Assembly (NCBI GenBank): GCA_030652995.1
Contig: JAUSAG010000008.1
Span: 60,085-124,084, forward strand
Reading direction: 5' to 3'
DNA length: 64,000 bases
Origin: Methylotenera sp.
GTDB taxonomy: Bacteria; Pseudomonadota; Gammaproteobacteria; Burkholderiales; Methylophilaceae
A model generated the notes under the pieces. It made no database searches and was not told the DNA's origin. It saw nothing but the letters and a program-made list of their open reading frames with translations. Position 1 is the stretch's first letter, and each line of letters starts with the position of its first letter. A program made the position numbers and the translations under genes. This document shows positions 39,007 through 48,987 of this stretch, piece after piece.

Positions 39007-40239
39007 CTACAATGCCAATTTAATTGCCTGTAACCTTGCCTCAAATACTGCTACTTTAATTTTTTCAGTGTCGCGATATGCGCTAGCCACCGCCCCCGCA
39101 TCTACGCTTAATGCTGCCGCCAACACTTTCAACATAAAATCTGCAGCTGGCGTTGGATTATGTTCAAAGCCCGTTCTGCCGCGCGTATCGGCTTCACAGG
39201 CCTTTAAAAAATCCTTAAACCGCTCAGGTTGACGAATTGCGTCAACCTGAATTAAAAACTCCAGCAATGTACTGGTACGCATCTGTGTTGCCTGAAATAA
39301 TTTACCATGAAACTTGGTTACCATAACGCTCAGTTCTTTACAATCGTTAGGCACACGTAAGCGCTTGCATATATCTTTGAGTAGGCTAACACCACGCTCT
39401 TCATGCCCAATGTGACGTGGTAGCTCATCCTCTGGTGTAGCGCCTTTGCCTAGGTCGTGCATCAAAGCAGCAAAGCGTATGGCTAAGCTAAAGTTTTGTT
39501 GTGCCGCATAATCAACCACCATCATCACATGCACGCCGGTATCAACTTCCGGATGATGTTGCGCTGGCTGAGGCACACCCCACAGCTTATCCAGTTCTGG
39601 CAATAACTTCTGCAAAGCGCCACAAGCGCGTAGCACCTCAAACATGCGCGATGGCTTTGCTTCCATCAAGCCTTTAGCAAGCTCCTGCCAGACGCGCTCT
39701 GCCACTAACGCATCCACTTCACCGGCATCTACCATTTTCCGCATTAAAATCATGGTTTCTGGCGCGATGCCAAAGTCTGTTAGCCTCGCCGAAAAACGGG
39801 CGGCGCGTAAAATACGCACTGGGTCTTCAGCAAAAGCGTCGCTCACATGACGTAGCGTTTTAGTGTTGAGATCAGCCAGCCCGTTAAATGGATCAACTAA
39901 TTGCCCATCATTGCCTTTAGCAATTGCGTTGATGGTTAAATCACGGCGCGCTAAATCTTGCTCCAAGGTAACGTCAATCGAGGCATAAACACTAAAACCT
40001 TTATAACCCTTTGCCGTTTTTCTCTCGGTGCGTGCCAAGGCATATTCATCATGCGTTTTCGGATGTAAAAAAACAGGGAAGTCTTTGCCCACTGGTCTAA
40101 AGCCGGCTGCCACCATCGCCTCCGGGGTGCTGCCAACCACTACATAGTCTTTGTCTTTTACTGCAAAGCCTAGCAACTCATCACGCACAGCACCGCCGAC
40201 CAGATAAGCCTGCTTTGCGATATCTGATGCAGCACTCAC
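39007..40239 (-). CDS. cca: tRNA nucleotidyltransferase (CCA-adding), multifunctional HD form
   Basis: Cca adds or repairs the 3' CCA of tRNA. The 410 residues contain the nucleotidyltransferase core QAYLVGGAVRDELLGFAVKDKDYVVVG with the DxD motif, RRDLTINAIA, RAARFSARL, and a C-terminal HD phosphohydrolase domain (HHPEVDTGVHVMMVVDYA; MHDLGKGATP), so this is the multifunctional form with phosphatase activity. Length matches. It starts seven bases after the epimerase-like gene ends, on the same strand. Confidence 0.95.
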   Translation of the reverse strand: MSAASDIAKQAYLVGGAVRDELLGFAVKDKDYVVVGSTPEAMVAAGFRPVGKDFPVFLHPKTHDEYALARTERKTAKGYKGFSVYASIDVTLEQDLARRDLTINAIAKGNDGQLVDPFNGLADLNTKTLRHVSDAFAEDPVRILRAARFSARLTDFGIAPETMILMRKMVDAGEVDALVAERVWQELAKGLMEAKPSRMFEVLRACGALQKLLPELDKLWGVPQPAQHHPEVDTGVHVMMVVDYAAQQNFSLAIRFAALMHDLGKGATPEDELPRHIGHEERGVSLLKDICKRLRVPNDCKELSVMVTKFHGKLFQATQMRTSTLLEFLIQVDAIRQPERFKDFLKACEADTRGRTGFEHNPTPAADFMLKVLAAALSVDAGAVASAYRDTEKIKVAVFEARLQAIKLAL

Positions 40240-40246
40240 TTAATGG

Positions 40247-41194
40247 TTACCGTGCAGCAATACTACGAAAGCGGTCATATGCACCGCGTGAGGTTTGGTC
40301 AACCAGATACTCAGCAATCACTGCTTCTAGCGCGGTGGTATGTACTCCCAATATCGCTGCTATCGGCTTCTGGCTAACACTGTCTATTTCCATTGATCGG
40401 ACATTGTCACGCGACATGAGCTTGATGGGTAATAACTCCATCATAAAGGCCTGTGCATACGAGAGCGTATCGTTTAAACCGATGATTGGCCGTTGCAAAC
40501 CTAATGTATGCATCACTTGTTGTACAAGCTCACGGAAGGTATAGTCGGTAGGTCCTGCCAACTCGAAGCTTTGACCAAAGGTAGCCGTATTTTCCAGACT
40601 GTTAACAAAACAACTAGCGACATCTTCTACCCAGATTGGTTGAAATTTTGCATTGGGTTTTGCGAGCAGAATAGCGGGTAAAAACTTAATCAGCGTGGCA
40701 AATAGGTTAATAAAACGATCACCACGTCCAAAAATAATAGATGGTTTAAAAATGGTAATGTTAAGTTTATTGCTAAATGCCAGCAACGCTGATTCCCCCG
40801 CCGCTTTAGAACGTAAATACTGGCTAGGTGCGCTATTGGCAGCCTGCAAACTGCTCATGTGTAATAGGCGCCTAATGCCTAAATCTGCACAAATTTTAGC
40901 AAGCTGTGTCGGCAATTGTTGGTGCATGGTGTTAAAACTTACACGCCGGCTTTGATGCAAAATTCCAACCAAATTGATCACCGCATCCATACCTCTTAAA
41001 GCTGAATTTAATGCATGGTAGTCCAAAATATTGCATTCAAGTAAACTTACATTAGGTAGTAAAATCAAGTGCTTTGCCACGTCGTAACGACGTGTTAACA
41101 CTGTGACGAAGTAACCTGCTGCCGCCAGCTTAGCCACTACCGCACTACCTACAAAACCTGAACCGCCTAATATCGCTACTTTTTTTATTTGCAT
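40247..41194 (-). CDS. NDUFA9-family NAD-dependent epimerase/dehydratase-like protein
   Basis: The 315 residues begin with the Rossmann motif VAILGGSGFVGSAVVAKLAAAGYFVTVLTRR (about 7-37), followed by INLVGILHQSR and an SDR-type YxxxK region in SQYLRSKAAGE (about 133-143). This resembles the complex I NDUFA9 subunit family, whose bacterial members have no fixed role. No enzyme activity can be assigned. It precedes cca by seven bases, and a hairpin lies upstream of its start. Confidence 0.78.
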   Translation of the reverse strand: MQIKKVAILGGSGFVGSAVVAKLAAAGYFVTVLTRRYDVAKHLILLPNVSLLECNILDYHALNSALRGMDAVINLVGILHQSRRVSFNTMHQQLPTQLAKICADLGIRRLLHMSSLQAANSAPSQYLRSKAAGESALLAFSNKLNITIFKPSIIFGRGDRFINLFATLIKFLPAILLAKPNAKFQPIWVEDVASCFVNSLENTATFGQSFELAGPTDYTFRELVQQVMHTLGLQRPIIGLNDTLSYAQAFMMELLPIKLMSRDNVRSMEIDSVSQKPIAAILGVHTTALEAVIAEYLVDQTSRGAYDRFRSIAAR

Positions 41195-41242
41195 TTTTAA
41201 CCTTTTTTTATATAACTCTAAAAAATACGCTCACCCACAATT

Positions 41243-41279
41243 AGCGGCACTTGCCAGCCATGCTGGCTTTAGTGGCGCT
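41243..41279. other. Hairpin between slt and the NDUFA9-like gene
   Basis: AGCGGCACTTGCCAGC (left) faces GCTGGCTTTAGTGGCGCT (right) around CAT, an imperfect stem of about 15 pairs. No T run follows on either strand, so it may be a weak Rho-dependent stop or an RNA-processing site. Confidence 0.45.
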
Positions 41280-41408
41280 TATCAGTTTATTCTGACAAAC
41301 ACCATGCTGTGAAATCGATTTAACAGATTAGTCCAAACTCACATCACTGTATTGTTTTATTTTGTGATTTTTGTAGCTTTCGTGGACTGTTTTAAATTTT
41401 ACAGAAAA

Positions 41409-43442
41409 TTATTCACTCTCCGCTAATATTGTTTCCGGCTGACTGATACCGGGCACTACGCCCATACGAGACTTCAAGCTTTGTATGCTAGTACCTAAGC
41501 GCGGGGCATACATCTGTGCATTAGCCATCACTTTTTGCACATAGCCTCTTGTTTCACTAAATGGAATTGATTCTATGTAAATAGCCGCCTCTAACGGCTT
41601 CGTTGCCACCCAACGCCTTGCCCGGCTTGGGCCTGCATTGTAAGCAGCGGTTGCCATTACGGCTTGACCATTCATTAACTCTAAAGTGTAGCGCATATAG
41701 TAAGTGCCAATACCAATGTTAGTGGGTAAATCATGAATCATCTCATTGCTATAGCCATCTAGACCCATCCGCTTAGCAGCCCATTTTGCCGTGGTTGGCA
41801 TGAGTTGCATAAGGCCTGCCGCACCCACGCCTGATTTTGCATAATGCATAAAGCGGCTTTCTTGGCGCACCAAACCGAACACCCAGGCTTCATCTAAATT
41901 TTGCTGATTGGCCGAAAAGCGCATTAAATCACGATAAGGGGTTGGATAACGCAAATTAAAATCATGCACTTGCCTAGTATTATCTGCCGTACTAATCGCA
42001 ACGTCATACCATTGTTGGCGTGCGGCATACTCAGCGGCAGCCAGCAACTCTTTATCATTAAAACCGCGCGTGGCCCAAACCCACTCAGCCCTTGCTTCCC
42101 ATCGCAGATCAAGACGTTGTAGCTCAAGCGCACGCTTAATAGCTGGCTGACTGGCAATGGCCGTTACTTCTAATTCAGTTGTGGTGTACTGTAGCGGTGG
42201 ATTTCCCATCACACTTTCTAACTCCTCAGCCGCCAGCCATCCATAATAATGGCGCTCTTTAGATAGCGTGCCAAATATAGCATTTGCTTCTGTCTGTGCA
42301 TTCATGGCTTTTAACGCGCGCGCTTTCCAGTAGCGCCAAGCACCTTCTTCAGCTTGTTTGGGTTGCATTGCCGATACTGCATTTTTCACCACGGCCCAGT
42401 TTTCTGCACGTAAAGCTGCACGCACCTGCCAAGCCAATTGCTCGCTATCTAAATCTACGCCTTTGGCTAATTCATAGTAGTTAAGTGCATCAGGGTGATG
42501 GTTACGTGCGGCATGGTAAGCAATACGTCCCCAACCAAAAGCGCGGTTTTCAGCTGAAAAATTAGTGTGTAGTCGATTAAATACTGCGATGGCACTTTCG
42601 ATATTGTTACGTGCCAAGCGATCCAGCGCATAAAGATTGATCTCAATGCCAGCGCGCGTTTTGAATGAAACACTCACCGTCGTATTCGTTTTTTTAGCCC
42701 CCAACTTAACAATGCTTGGTTTATTATCTAGCAAAGCTTGTGGCGTCAAGTTTGCAATATCCAGTAGATTAAGATCTTTTTCTTCAAAATCAGGTAGGCG
42801 TTTAGTAATACTTTTGGCAAGACTTAACTTCCCCCCTTGCAATGCTAACCTGAACCTTGCCCAAATATCCTCGGCACTTAACACCCCCGTTTGTTGCATG
42901 AGATCAAATAGTTGATTGCAACTGCTGGGCAAATCCGTCGTTGTGAGCCATAAATTTCTGGCATCAGCGCCTACATCAATCTCTGCAAGCTGCATTTTTC
43001 CAAACAAGGCATAACAATGTAACGCGATATCTTCTCGTTTAAAATAAGTATATTCATCAAAAAATGCTGCCCAATTCTGTTGCTTGGCTAATTTTTTTAA
43101 CCATTCGCCACGTAAACGTTCAGCAAACGGCATGTCAGCATATTGGGCTAAAAAATTCTGCACTTCTTCATCACGTGCTTGCTCTAATTTAAGTAGCATT
43201 AGCCAATAATCAGCATACGGCGCCAATATATATTGCTGTGATTTAAGTTGATTTACATCTTCCGCTAGCGCCAACTCATTTTTAGCAGCATAAGATTCAC
43301 GTGCCTGTTTAAACAATGTCTGATCAGTCACTGCGAACGCCTGGCCAGATAAGCACAGCGCGCAAAGAAAGGTTATCAAAAAGACATAGTGGCGTTTAAA
43401 AGACACTGTGAATTTTCTCAACTTTTTGATGATATTAAACAT
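41409..43442 (-). CDS. slt: Soluble lytic murein transglycosylase (Slt70-like)
   Basis: This enzyme cleaves peptidoglycan glycan strands in the periplasm. The 677 residues start with a signal peptide (MFNIIKKLRKFTVSFKRHY, then FLITFLCALCLSGQAFA), followed by a long helical superhelix and a C-terminal SLT domain: LVRQESRFMHYAKSGVGAAGLMQLMP with the catalytic Glu (about residue 530), and TAAYNAGPSRARRW. The start at 43442 is preferred over 43463 because it begins inside the stop region of the upstream small gene (ATGTTTAA overlap), implying translational coupling. Confidence 0.92.
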   Translation of the reverse strand: MFNIIKKLRKFTVSFKRHYVFLITFLCALCLSGQAFAVTDQTLFKQARESYAAKNELALAEDVNQLKSQQYILAPYADYWLMLLKLEQARDEEVQNFLAQYADMPFAERLRGEWLKKLAKQQNWAAFFDEYTYFKREDIALHCYALFGKMQLAEIDVGADARNLWLTTTDLPSSCNQLFDLMQQTGVLSAEDIWARFRLALQGGKLSLAKSITKRLPDFEEKDLNLLDIANLTPQALLDNKPSIVKLGAKKTNTTVSVSFKTRAGIEINLYALDRLARNNIESAIAVFNRLHTNFSAENRAFGWGRIAYHAARNHHPDALNYYELAKGVDLDSEQLAWQVRAALRAENWAVVKNAVSAMQPKQAEEGAWRYWKARALKAMNAQTEANAIFGTLSKERHYYGWLAAEELESVMGNPPLQYTTTELEVTAIASQPAIKRALELQRLDLRWEARAEWVWATRGFNDKELLAAAEYAARQQWYDVAISTADNTRQVHDFNLRYPTPYRDLMRFSANQQNLDEAWVFGLVRQESRFMHYAKSGVGAAGLMQLMPTTAKWAAKRMGLDGYSNEMIHDLPTNIGIGTYYMRYTLELMNGQAVMATAAYNAGPSRARRWVATKPLEAAIYIESIPFSETRGYVQKVMANAQMYAPRLGTSIQSLKSRMGVVPGISQPETILAESE

Positions 43443-43617
43443 AGAGTATTCGTCGCAATACAAACAGAACCGCTACCACAATCGCTAAAAACAGAGTGTA
43501 TTTGAGTGTTTTCTTGAAGTAATGCAGGTATTTTCTATCATCCGTCAGCAAATATAAGCCAAACAGTACTATTGCGGTAATGCCTAACAACACTAATATC
43601 AGGCGGATTATTAACAC
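43435..43617 (-). CDS. Small two-helix membrane protein upstream of slt
   Basis: The 60 residues contain two membrane stretches (LIIRLILVLLGITAIVLFGLYLL and TLFLAIVVAVLFVLRRILYV) separated by a basic, charged loop (TDDRKYLHYFKKTLKY). Its stop overlaps the slt start by eight bases. No family is recognised, but the tidy layout and coupling suggest a real gene. Confidence 0.6.
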   Translation of the reverse strand: MLIIRLILVLLGITAIVLFGLYLLTDDRKYLHYFKKTLKYTLFLAIVVAVLFVLRRILYV

Positions 43618-43660
43618 GGCACGCCCCTTTCTTGAACATTACGTTTGGCAAGCGATTAAG

Positions 43661-44590
43661 CTAGTAAATTGGTTCCGGCTTTAATTGCTTGGATTGTGAT
43701 AAAAATGCAGCCGGTGCGTCATCTGCTTTTTCAAAAGTTGTGTATTCCCAAGCGCTTTCATCTTGCAGCAATGCGCGCAATAATTGGTTATTGAGTGCAT
43801 GGCCAGATTTATAGGCATAAAAGGCACCTAGTATCGGGTGACCCAACATATACAAATCACCAATCGCATCCAATACTTTATGCTTCACAAACTCATCGTC
43901 GTAGCGCAAACCATCAGTATTTAATACGCGGTATTCGTCCAGCACAATTGCGTTATCTAAACTGCCGCCACGCGCCAAACCGTTAGAGCGTAAATACTCA
44001 ACCTCATGCATAAACCCGAAAGTACGTGCACGACTAATTTCTTTAATGTAAGAATCAACCGCAAAGTCAATTTGCACACGTTTGCCGGAATGATCAAATA
44101 CTGGGTGATTGAAATCAATAGTAAAGTCTATTTTAAAGCCATGATAAGGCTCAAAACGTACCCATTTATCGGCCTCTTTAACTTCTACTACTTTTTTAAC
44201 ACGTATAAATTTTTTAGCTGCAGCTTGCTCCACAATACCCGCTTGCTGCAATAAAAATACAAAAGGTCCTGAGCTCCCATCCATGATGGGGATTTCAGAA
44301 GCATCTACATCTACATACACGTTATCGATACCCAAGCCAGCCAATGCTGACATGATATGTTCAACCGTTGCAACGCGGGCGCCATTGGCCTCTAGCGCAG
44401 AACACATACGTGTGTCGTGTACGGCGCTAGGCGTAGCCAAGATTTCATTGGGTTGAGGCAGATCAACCCGTTTGAAAACAATACCAGTGTCAGGTGCAGC
44501 CGGGCGCAAGGTAAGAGTAACCTTCTCGCCGTTGTGCAAACCAACGCCTGTGGCGCTAATCGCTTGTTTTAATGTGCGTTGCTTTAACAT
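43661..44590 (-). CDS. lpxC: UDP-3-O-acyl-N-acetylglucosamine deacetylase
   Basis: LpxC catalyses the committed step of lipid A synthesis. The 309 residues show [14 protein letters not shown], the zinc ligand histidine in [18 protein letters not shown] (about residue 78), [17 protein letters not shown] (histidine and aspartate zinc ligands near 240) and a C-terminal histidine in [10 protein letters not shown]. Length is standard. The gene lies about 150 bases downstream of ftsZ, as at the end of many dcw clusters. Confidence 0.98.
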   Translation of the reverse strand: MLKQRTLKQAISATGVGLHNGEKVTLTLRPAAPDTGIVFKRVDLPQPNEILATPSAVHDTRMCSALEANGARVATVEHIMSALAGLGIDNVYVDVDASEIPIMDGSSGPFVFLLQQAGIVEQAAAKKFIRVKKVVEVKEADKWVRFEPYHGFKIDFTIDFNHPVFDHSGKRVQIDFAVDSYIKEISRARTFGFMHEVEYLRSNGLARGGSLDNAIVLDEYRVLNTDGLRYDDEFVKHKVLDAIGDLYMLGHPILGAFYAYKSGHALNNQLLRALLQDESAWEYTTFEKADDAPAAFLSQSKQLKPEPIY

Positions 44591-44738
44591 TTAACCTCTA
44601 CTTTTCTACTCTAAAACGTACTTGCCACTTGATAATGACCTGCATATTTACCTTATGAATCAAGCAAATAATAACATAATTCATTGCAACACCCCTCAAG
44701 CTGGTTGTGTCGCCTTATCAACAGAAAGCCTTAACTAC

Positions 44739-45929
44739 TTAGTCCGCTTGTTTGCGCAAAAATGCAGGGATATCATACTCTTCCATCCCTGAATTTTTCA
44801 TCGCATCTACCTGCGCACGACGGCTGTTTGAGCCAAAAACTGCCGGAGCGTCATCTTCGACCATCAAACCATTACCAGTCGTAGCTCCGCCAACGTACAT
44901 TGGTTGACCCGTTGTGCCGTTACGTACTACTTCTTGTGTCATTACACGGAGCTCTGGTTTTTGCTGGCGGCGTTGTGCGCCGGTTAAACCAGTAGCTACC
45001 ATCGTCACACGTAAACTGTCACCCATAGATTCATCAAATACGTTACCTACAATCACGGTTGCATCTTCCGCAGTAAAGGCTTTAATGGTGTTCATCACAT
45101 CATAATACTCTTTCATTTTGAAAGCGCTTGAAGTAGTAATGTTCACTAAAACGCCGCGTGCGTTCGCCAAGTTAACGTCTTCCAACAATGGGCTTGCTAC
45201 CGCCTGCTCAGCTGCAATGCGCGCGCGTTCTGGGCCTGTTGCCATAGCAGAACCCATCATCGCCATGCCCATCTCGCTCATTACTGTGCGCACATCGGCA
45301 AAGTCAACGTTGACCATTCCTGCGCAATTGATAATTTCAGCAATGCCTGAAACTGCATTGTGCAACACGTCATTAGCCGCTCTAAACGCTTCCAGAAACG
45401 GTACGTCTTCGCCTAATACTTCCATCAACTTTTCGTTAGGAATCACAATTAAAGAATCAACGTACTTTGATAATTCTTCTAGACCATCGGATGCGACTTT
45501 AGTGCGTTTACCTTCGAATGAAAACGGTTTTGTTACTACAGCTACCGTCAAAATACCCATCTCTTTTGCAATTTGTGCAATCACTGGTGCTGCACCGGTA
45601 CCAGTACCGCCACCCATGCCTGCCGTAATAAACAGCATATCTGCACCATCAATCAACTCTGCAATCGCATCGCGGTCTTCTAGTGCGGCTTCACGGCCTA
45701 CTTCAGGTTTAGCACCTGCGCCTAAACCCCTAGTCATGGCCTCGCCCATTTGCAATACTGTTTTGGCCTGACTTTTTCTCAACGCTTGCATATCGGTATT
45801 AGCGCAAATAAATTCAACGCCTCCGACGTTTTTTTCAATCATGTGTGCAACTGCGTTACCACCGCAACCGCCTACGCCGATTACCTTAATTACGGCTTCT
45901 TGTGAATTTTTTTCCATTATCTCAAACAT
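44739..45929 (-). CDS. ftsZ: Cell-division GTPase FtsZ
   Basis: FtsZ polymerises into the division ring. The 396 residues have IKVIGVGGCGGNAVAHM, the tubulin signature GGGTGTGAAPVIAQIA (about 109-124), the T7 loop NVDFADVRTVM with the catalytic Asp and the C-terminal peptide DIPAFLRKQAD that binds FtsA and ZipA. A strong GAGGAGG seven bases before the ATG at 45929 supports the start. It follows ftsA after a 140-base spacer with low-complexity sequence that may hold its own promoter. Confidence 0.99.
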   Translation of the reverse strand: MFEIMEKNSQEAVIKVIGVGGCGGNAVAHMIEKNVGGVEFICANTDMQALRKSQAKTVLQMGEAMTRGLGAGAKPEVGREAALEDRDAIAELIDGADMLFITAGMGGGTGTGAAPVIAQIAKEMGILTVAVVTKPFSFEGKRTKVASDGLEELSKYVDSLIVIPNEKLMEVLGEDVPFLEAFRAANDVLHNAVSGIAEIINCAGMVNVDFADVRTVMSEMGMAMMGSAMATGPERARIAAEQAVASPLLEDVNLANARGVLVNITTSSAFKMKEYYDVMNTIKAFTAEDATVIVGNVFDESMGDSLRVTMVATGLTGAQRRQQKPELRVMTQEVVRNGTTGQPMYVGGATTGNGLMVEDDAPAVFGSNSRRAQVDAMKNSGMEEYDIPAFLRKQAD

Positions 45930-45959
45930 TTTACTGCCTCCTCTTTTTTTAAAAATAGT

Positions 45960-46062
45960 GGATAGCTGTTAGTCCATCACCGTTAGCTAATGCTTGCAAC
46001 CAACGACCTAAGACTCTGCCAACTACCACCCACTAACTACTACTTAACTACTAACAACTAAA
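45960..46062. repeat. Low-complexity CTAACTACTA-like stretch in the ftsA-ftsZ spacer
   Basis: The spacer has short iterated units (ACCACCCACTAACTACTACTT, then AACTACTAACAACTAA), read as TTAGTAGTTAGT-type on the coding strand. It contains no gene. It sits directly before the ftsZ leader and could hold a promoter or be a slippage product. Confidence 0.45.
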
Positions 46063-46069
46063 TCACACC

Positions 46070-47308
46070 TTAAAAATTGCCTGCAAACCACCGCTTCATT
46101 CTTTCTAAAATCCTGCCAAATGAGCTGGATTCCAGCTCACCATTAATATGTCTTTCCAGCTGCTGCTTACCCATCAACACTAAACCCACACCTGTGGCGT
46201 ATCTTGGATTGCCAACCACATCTGACAGGCCGCCCACATATCGCGGCATACCTAAGCGCACCGGCATGTGAAAAACCTCTTCACCTAGCTCCACCATGCC
46301 GCGCATCATGGCCGAACCGCCAGTAATCACAATGCCCGACGCGATCATTTCTTCCATTCCGCTACGACGCAACTCATTGAGTACCAGCTCATAAAGCTCA
46401 ACCACACGCGGCTCTAGCACCTCCGCTAGGGTTTGTACTGATAACTGACGCGGGTCACGACCATCAACACCCGGTACTTCAACCACTTCACGCGGGTCAG
46501 CCAACTGACGTAGTGCACAACCGTGTTTGATTTTGATATCTTCTGCCGATTGCGTCGGCGTACGGAACGCAACGGCCACATCGTTAGTCATTTGGTCACC
46601 GGCAATCGGTACCACAGCGGTATGGCGAATTGCCCCTTGCTTGAACACTGCAATATCAGTGGTACCGCCACCAATATCGACTAAGCAAACACCTAATTCT
46701 TTTTCATCTTCAGTCAGTACGGCCAAGCTTGATGCTAATGGCTGCAGAATTAAATCGCTTACTTCTATGCCGCAACGTTTAATACACTTCACAATATTTT
46801 GCGCAGCTGCAACCGCACCTGTCACGATGTGTACTTTTACTTCCAGTCTCATCCCGCTCATACCTAGTGGTTCGCGTACGTCTTCCTGGCCATCAACAAT
46901 AAATTCTTGCGTCAGGATATGTAAAATCTGCTGATCCGCAGGCAAGGCAATGGCGCGAGCAGTTTCAATCACACGATCGACATCCATTTGTGAAACTTCC
47001 GCATCTTTAATTTTCACCATGCCATGAGAGTTAATGCTCTTAATGTGGCTACCGGCAATGCCGGTATAAACATTATTGATTTTGCAATCGGCCATCAACT
47101 CGGCCTCTTCTAATGCACGCTGAATCGATTGCATGGTTGACTCTATGTTCACCACCACACCTTTTTTTAAGCCGCGAGAAATATGTTGTCCCAGCCCAAT
47201 CACTTTAAGCGTGCCTTCGGGTTGTAGCTCAGCAACTATCGCCACAATTTTCGATGTGCCTATATCCAAGCCTACAATTAAATTTTTATCTTCTTTGGTT
47301 CTACTCAT
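46070..47308 (-). CDS. ftsA: Cell-division protein FtsA
   Basis: FtsA is an actin-like ATPase that tethers FtsZ to the membrane. The protein has LIVGLDIGTSKIVAIVAEL (phosphate 1), VCLVDIGGGTTDIAVF (phosphate 2) near residue 210, GIVITGGSAMMRGMVELGEEVF and the C-terminal amphipathic helix SFGRILERMKRWFAGNF. Two ATGs lie side by side (47311 and 47308). The second is used because AAGGGG is six bases before it. It is 16 bases or so after ftsQ and shares the usual ftsQAZ order. Confidence 0.98.
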   Translation of the reverse strand: MSRTKEDKNLIVGLDIGTSKIVAIVAELQPEGTLKVIGLGQHISRGLKKGVVVNIESTMQSIQRALEEAELMADCKINNVYTGIAGSHIKSINSHGMVKIKDAEVSQMDVDRVIETARAIALPADQQILHILTQEFIVDGQEDVREPLGMSGMRLEVKVHIVTGAVAAAQNIVKCIKRCGIEVSDLILQPLASSLAVLTEDEKELGVCLVDIGGGTTDIAVFKQGAIRHTAVVPIAGDQMTNDVAVAFRTPTQSAEDIKIKHGCALRQLADPREVVEVPGVDGRDPRQLSVQTLAEVLEPRVVELYELVLNELRRSGMEEMIASGIVITGGSAMMRGMVELGEEVFHMPVRLGMPRYVGGLSDVVGNPRYATGVGLVLMGKQQLERHINGELESSSFGRILERMKRWFAGNF

Positions 47309-47327
47309 CATTTACCCCTTCCGTGAA

Positions 47328-48089
47328 CTAAGTCACGGCTCCTGTCTGTTTTTTTACGGTGTCTTTAGACTGATTCTCGTTAGGTTTAATCGCCTCAATT
47401 GGTCTGCGCAAGGCAAATCCATTGGGATAGCGCAAGTCTGCATACGTAATTTTTTTATTCAACGCGGCGATCGTACTGCCATAAACTTTGGTAAATTTTT
47501 CTAAACGTGGCTGCATGTCCGTTCTGCCTAACTCAACAACCATGCCGTCTGTTGTTTTAATTTGCCAAGCACGTCTAGGGGTTAATGCCAATATCGCAAT
47601 GTCTAAGTTAGCCGTTTTTAATACTTTATTAAATGCATCATATTGCGATGCCAGCTCTATCACACTGTCATCCGGGCCATAAAACACTGGTAAATCATTA
47701 CCGGTAGCCGCATGAAATAATTCACCATGCGTATTCACCAACGCCACATTGCCCCAACGTGCAAACGCTTGATGCTCTTCAATCATGACTTCTAACTTAT
47801 CTGGCCAGCGTCTACGCACACTCACATTGCGCGCCCAAGGCAACTTTTCAAAGGCATCGCGTGCAGCGATTAAATCTAAGGTGAAAAAATTTCCTTTCAA
47901 ATGTTTTGCCGCAATCAACTTCACTTGTTCACGCGTTACATGGGTTAACTGACCGTCAACTTTTACCTCGCGTAGCGGAAAAATCGGCAAATGCACCACC
48001 ACATACAGCGTGGCGTATAGCATCACTACCACACTCATTGCAAACAAGAGGTTGGCTATCCAGTTAAGTAAGGCGGGTTTATCCCACAT
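47328..48089 (-). CDS. ftsQ: Cell-division protein FtsQ
   Basis: FtsQ joins FtsB and FtsL in the divisome. The 253 residues have a short cytoplasmic tail, one membrane segment ([21 protein letters not shown], about 14-34) and a POTRA domain ([24 protein letters not shown]) in the periplasm, then a beta domain. It overlaps the end of ddl by 11 bases and lies before ftsA, all on the minus strand. Confidence 0.93.
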   Translation of the reverse strand: MWDKPALLNWIANLLFAMSVVVMLYATLYVVVHLPIFPLREVKVDGQLTHVTREQVKLIAAKHLKGNFFTLDLIAARDAFEKLPWARNVSVRRRWPDKLEVMIEEHQAFARWGNVALVNTHGELFHAATGNDLPVFYGPDDSVIELASQYDAFNKVLKTANLDIAILALTPRRAWQIKTTDGMVVELGRTDMQPRLEKFTKVYGSTIAALNKKITYADLRYPNGFALRRPIEAIKPNENQSKDTVKKQTGAVT

Positions 48090-48987
48090 GTGCCAACTCC
48101 AAAATGCGTATCACCAATGCATCAAAACTTATCCCTGCCGCCTTTGCTGCCATCGGCACCAGACTATGATCTGTCATCCCTGGACTGGTATTCACTTCTA
48201 AAAAGTAATGATGTCCTTGAGCATCCATTAAGAAATCTACGCGCCCCCAGCCACTACAACCAATTGACTTAAACGCCTGCAAAGCTTGTTGCTGAATCTG
48301 CGCTTCTTTATCGCTACTCAAACCACACGGGCATAAGTATTCGGTATCATCACGTAAGTATTTGGCCTCAAAATCATAAAATTCATTTTTTGGCACAATA
48401 CGCACAATCGGCAAGGCTTTGTCGCCCAAAATACCTACGGTGTATTCCCCACCTCCCACAAACTGTTCGGCTATCACCAATGGGTCCGATTTAGCCGCGA
48501 ATTCATAAGCTGCTTTTAAATCGCCAGCTTGTTTTACTTTACTAATACCGATGCTCGAGCCTTCATTAGCCGGTTTTACAAATAATGGTAGACCTAGCTT
48601 TTGCTCTATTGCGGCAAAATCTGAGTCAGCTCGCACCAAATCAAAGGCTGGGGTACTAATCCCTGCGGCCGACCAAATCATCTTTGTACGCCACTTATCC
48701 ATACCAATCGCCGATGCCATCACACCGCTACCTGTATAAGGTATACCTAACAGTTCCAACGCACCTTGCATCGCACCATCTTCACCAAATCGTCCATGCA
48801 AAGATATCATCGCGATATCAAAATTTTCTAAATCATGCAGTGGGCGCGTGGCCGGATCAAAAGCGTGGGCATCCACACCTTGCCGTTGTAAGGCCGCAAG
48901 CACAGCAGCGCCGCTCTTAAGTGACACCTCACGCTCACCGGACTTGCCCCCTAATAGCACTGCTACTTTTCCAAAATCACGCGTCAT
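48079..48987 (-). CDS. ddl: D-alanine-D-alanine ligase
   Basis: Ddl makes D-Ala-D-Ala for the peptidoglycan stem. The 302 residues have the ATP-grasp fold: [39 protein letters not shown] near residue 144, and the metal-binding C-terminal [17 protein letters not shown]. The stop/start overlap with murB is four bases. The end overlaps ftsQ. Confidence 0.97.
   Translation of the reverse strand: MTRDFGKVAVLLGGKSGEREVSLKSGAAVLAALQRQGVDAHAFDPATRPLHDLENFDIAMISLHGRFGEDGAMQGALELLGIPYTGSGVMASAIGMDKWRTKMIWSAAGISTPAFDLVRADSDFAAIEQKLGLPLFVKPANEGSSIGISKVKQAGDLKAAYEFAAKSDPLVIAEQFVGGGEYTVGILGDKALPIVRIVPKNEFYDFEAKYLRDDTEYLCPCGLSSDKEAQIQQQALQAFKSIGCSGWGRVDFLMDAQGHHYFLEVNTSPGMTDHSLVPMAAKAAGISFDALVIRILELAHVG

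Noticed and set aside
41924..42157. Short frames within slt, the mur genes and ftsI on either strand
   Set aside because: They overlap long, clearly identified genes and show no motifs of their own.
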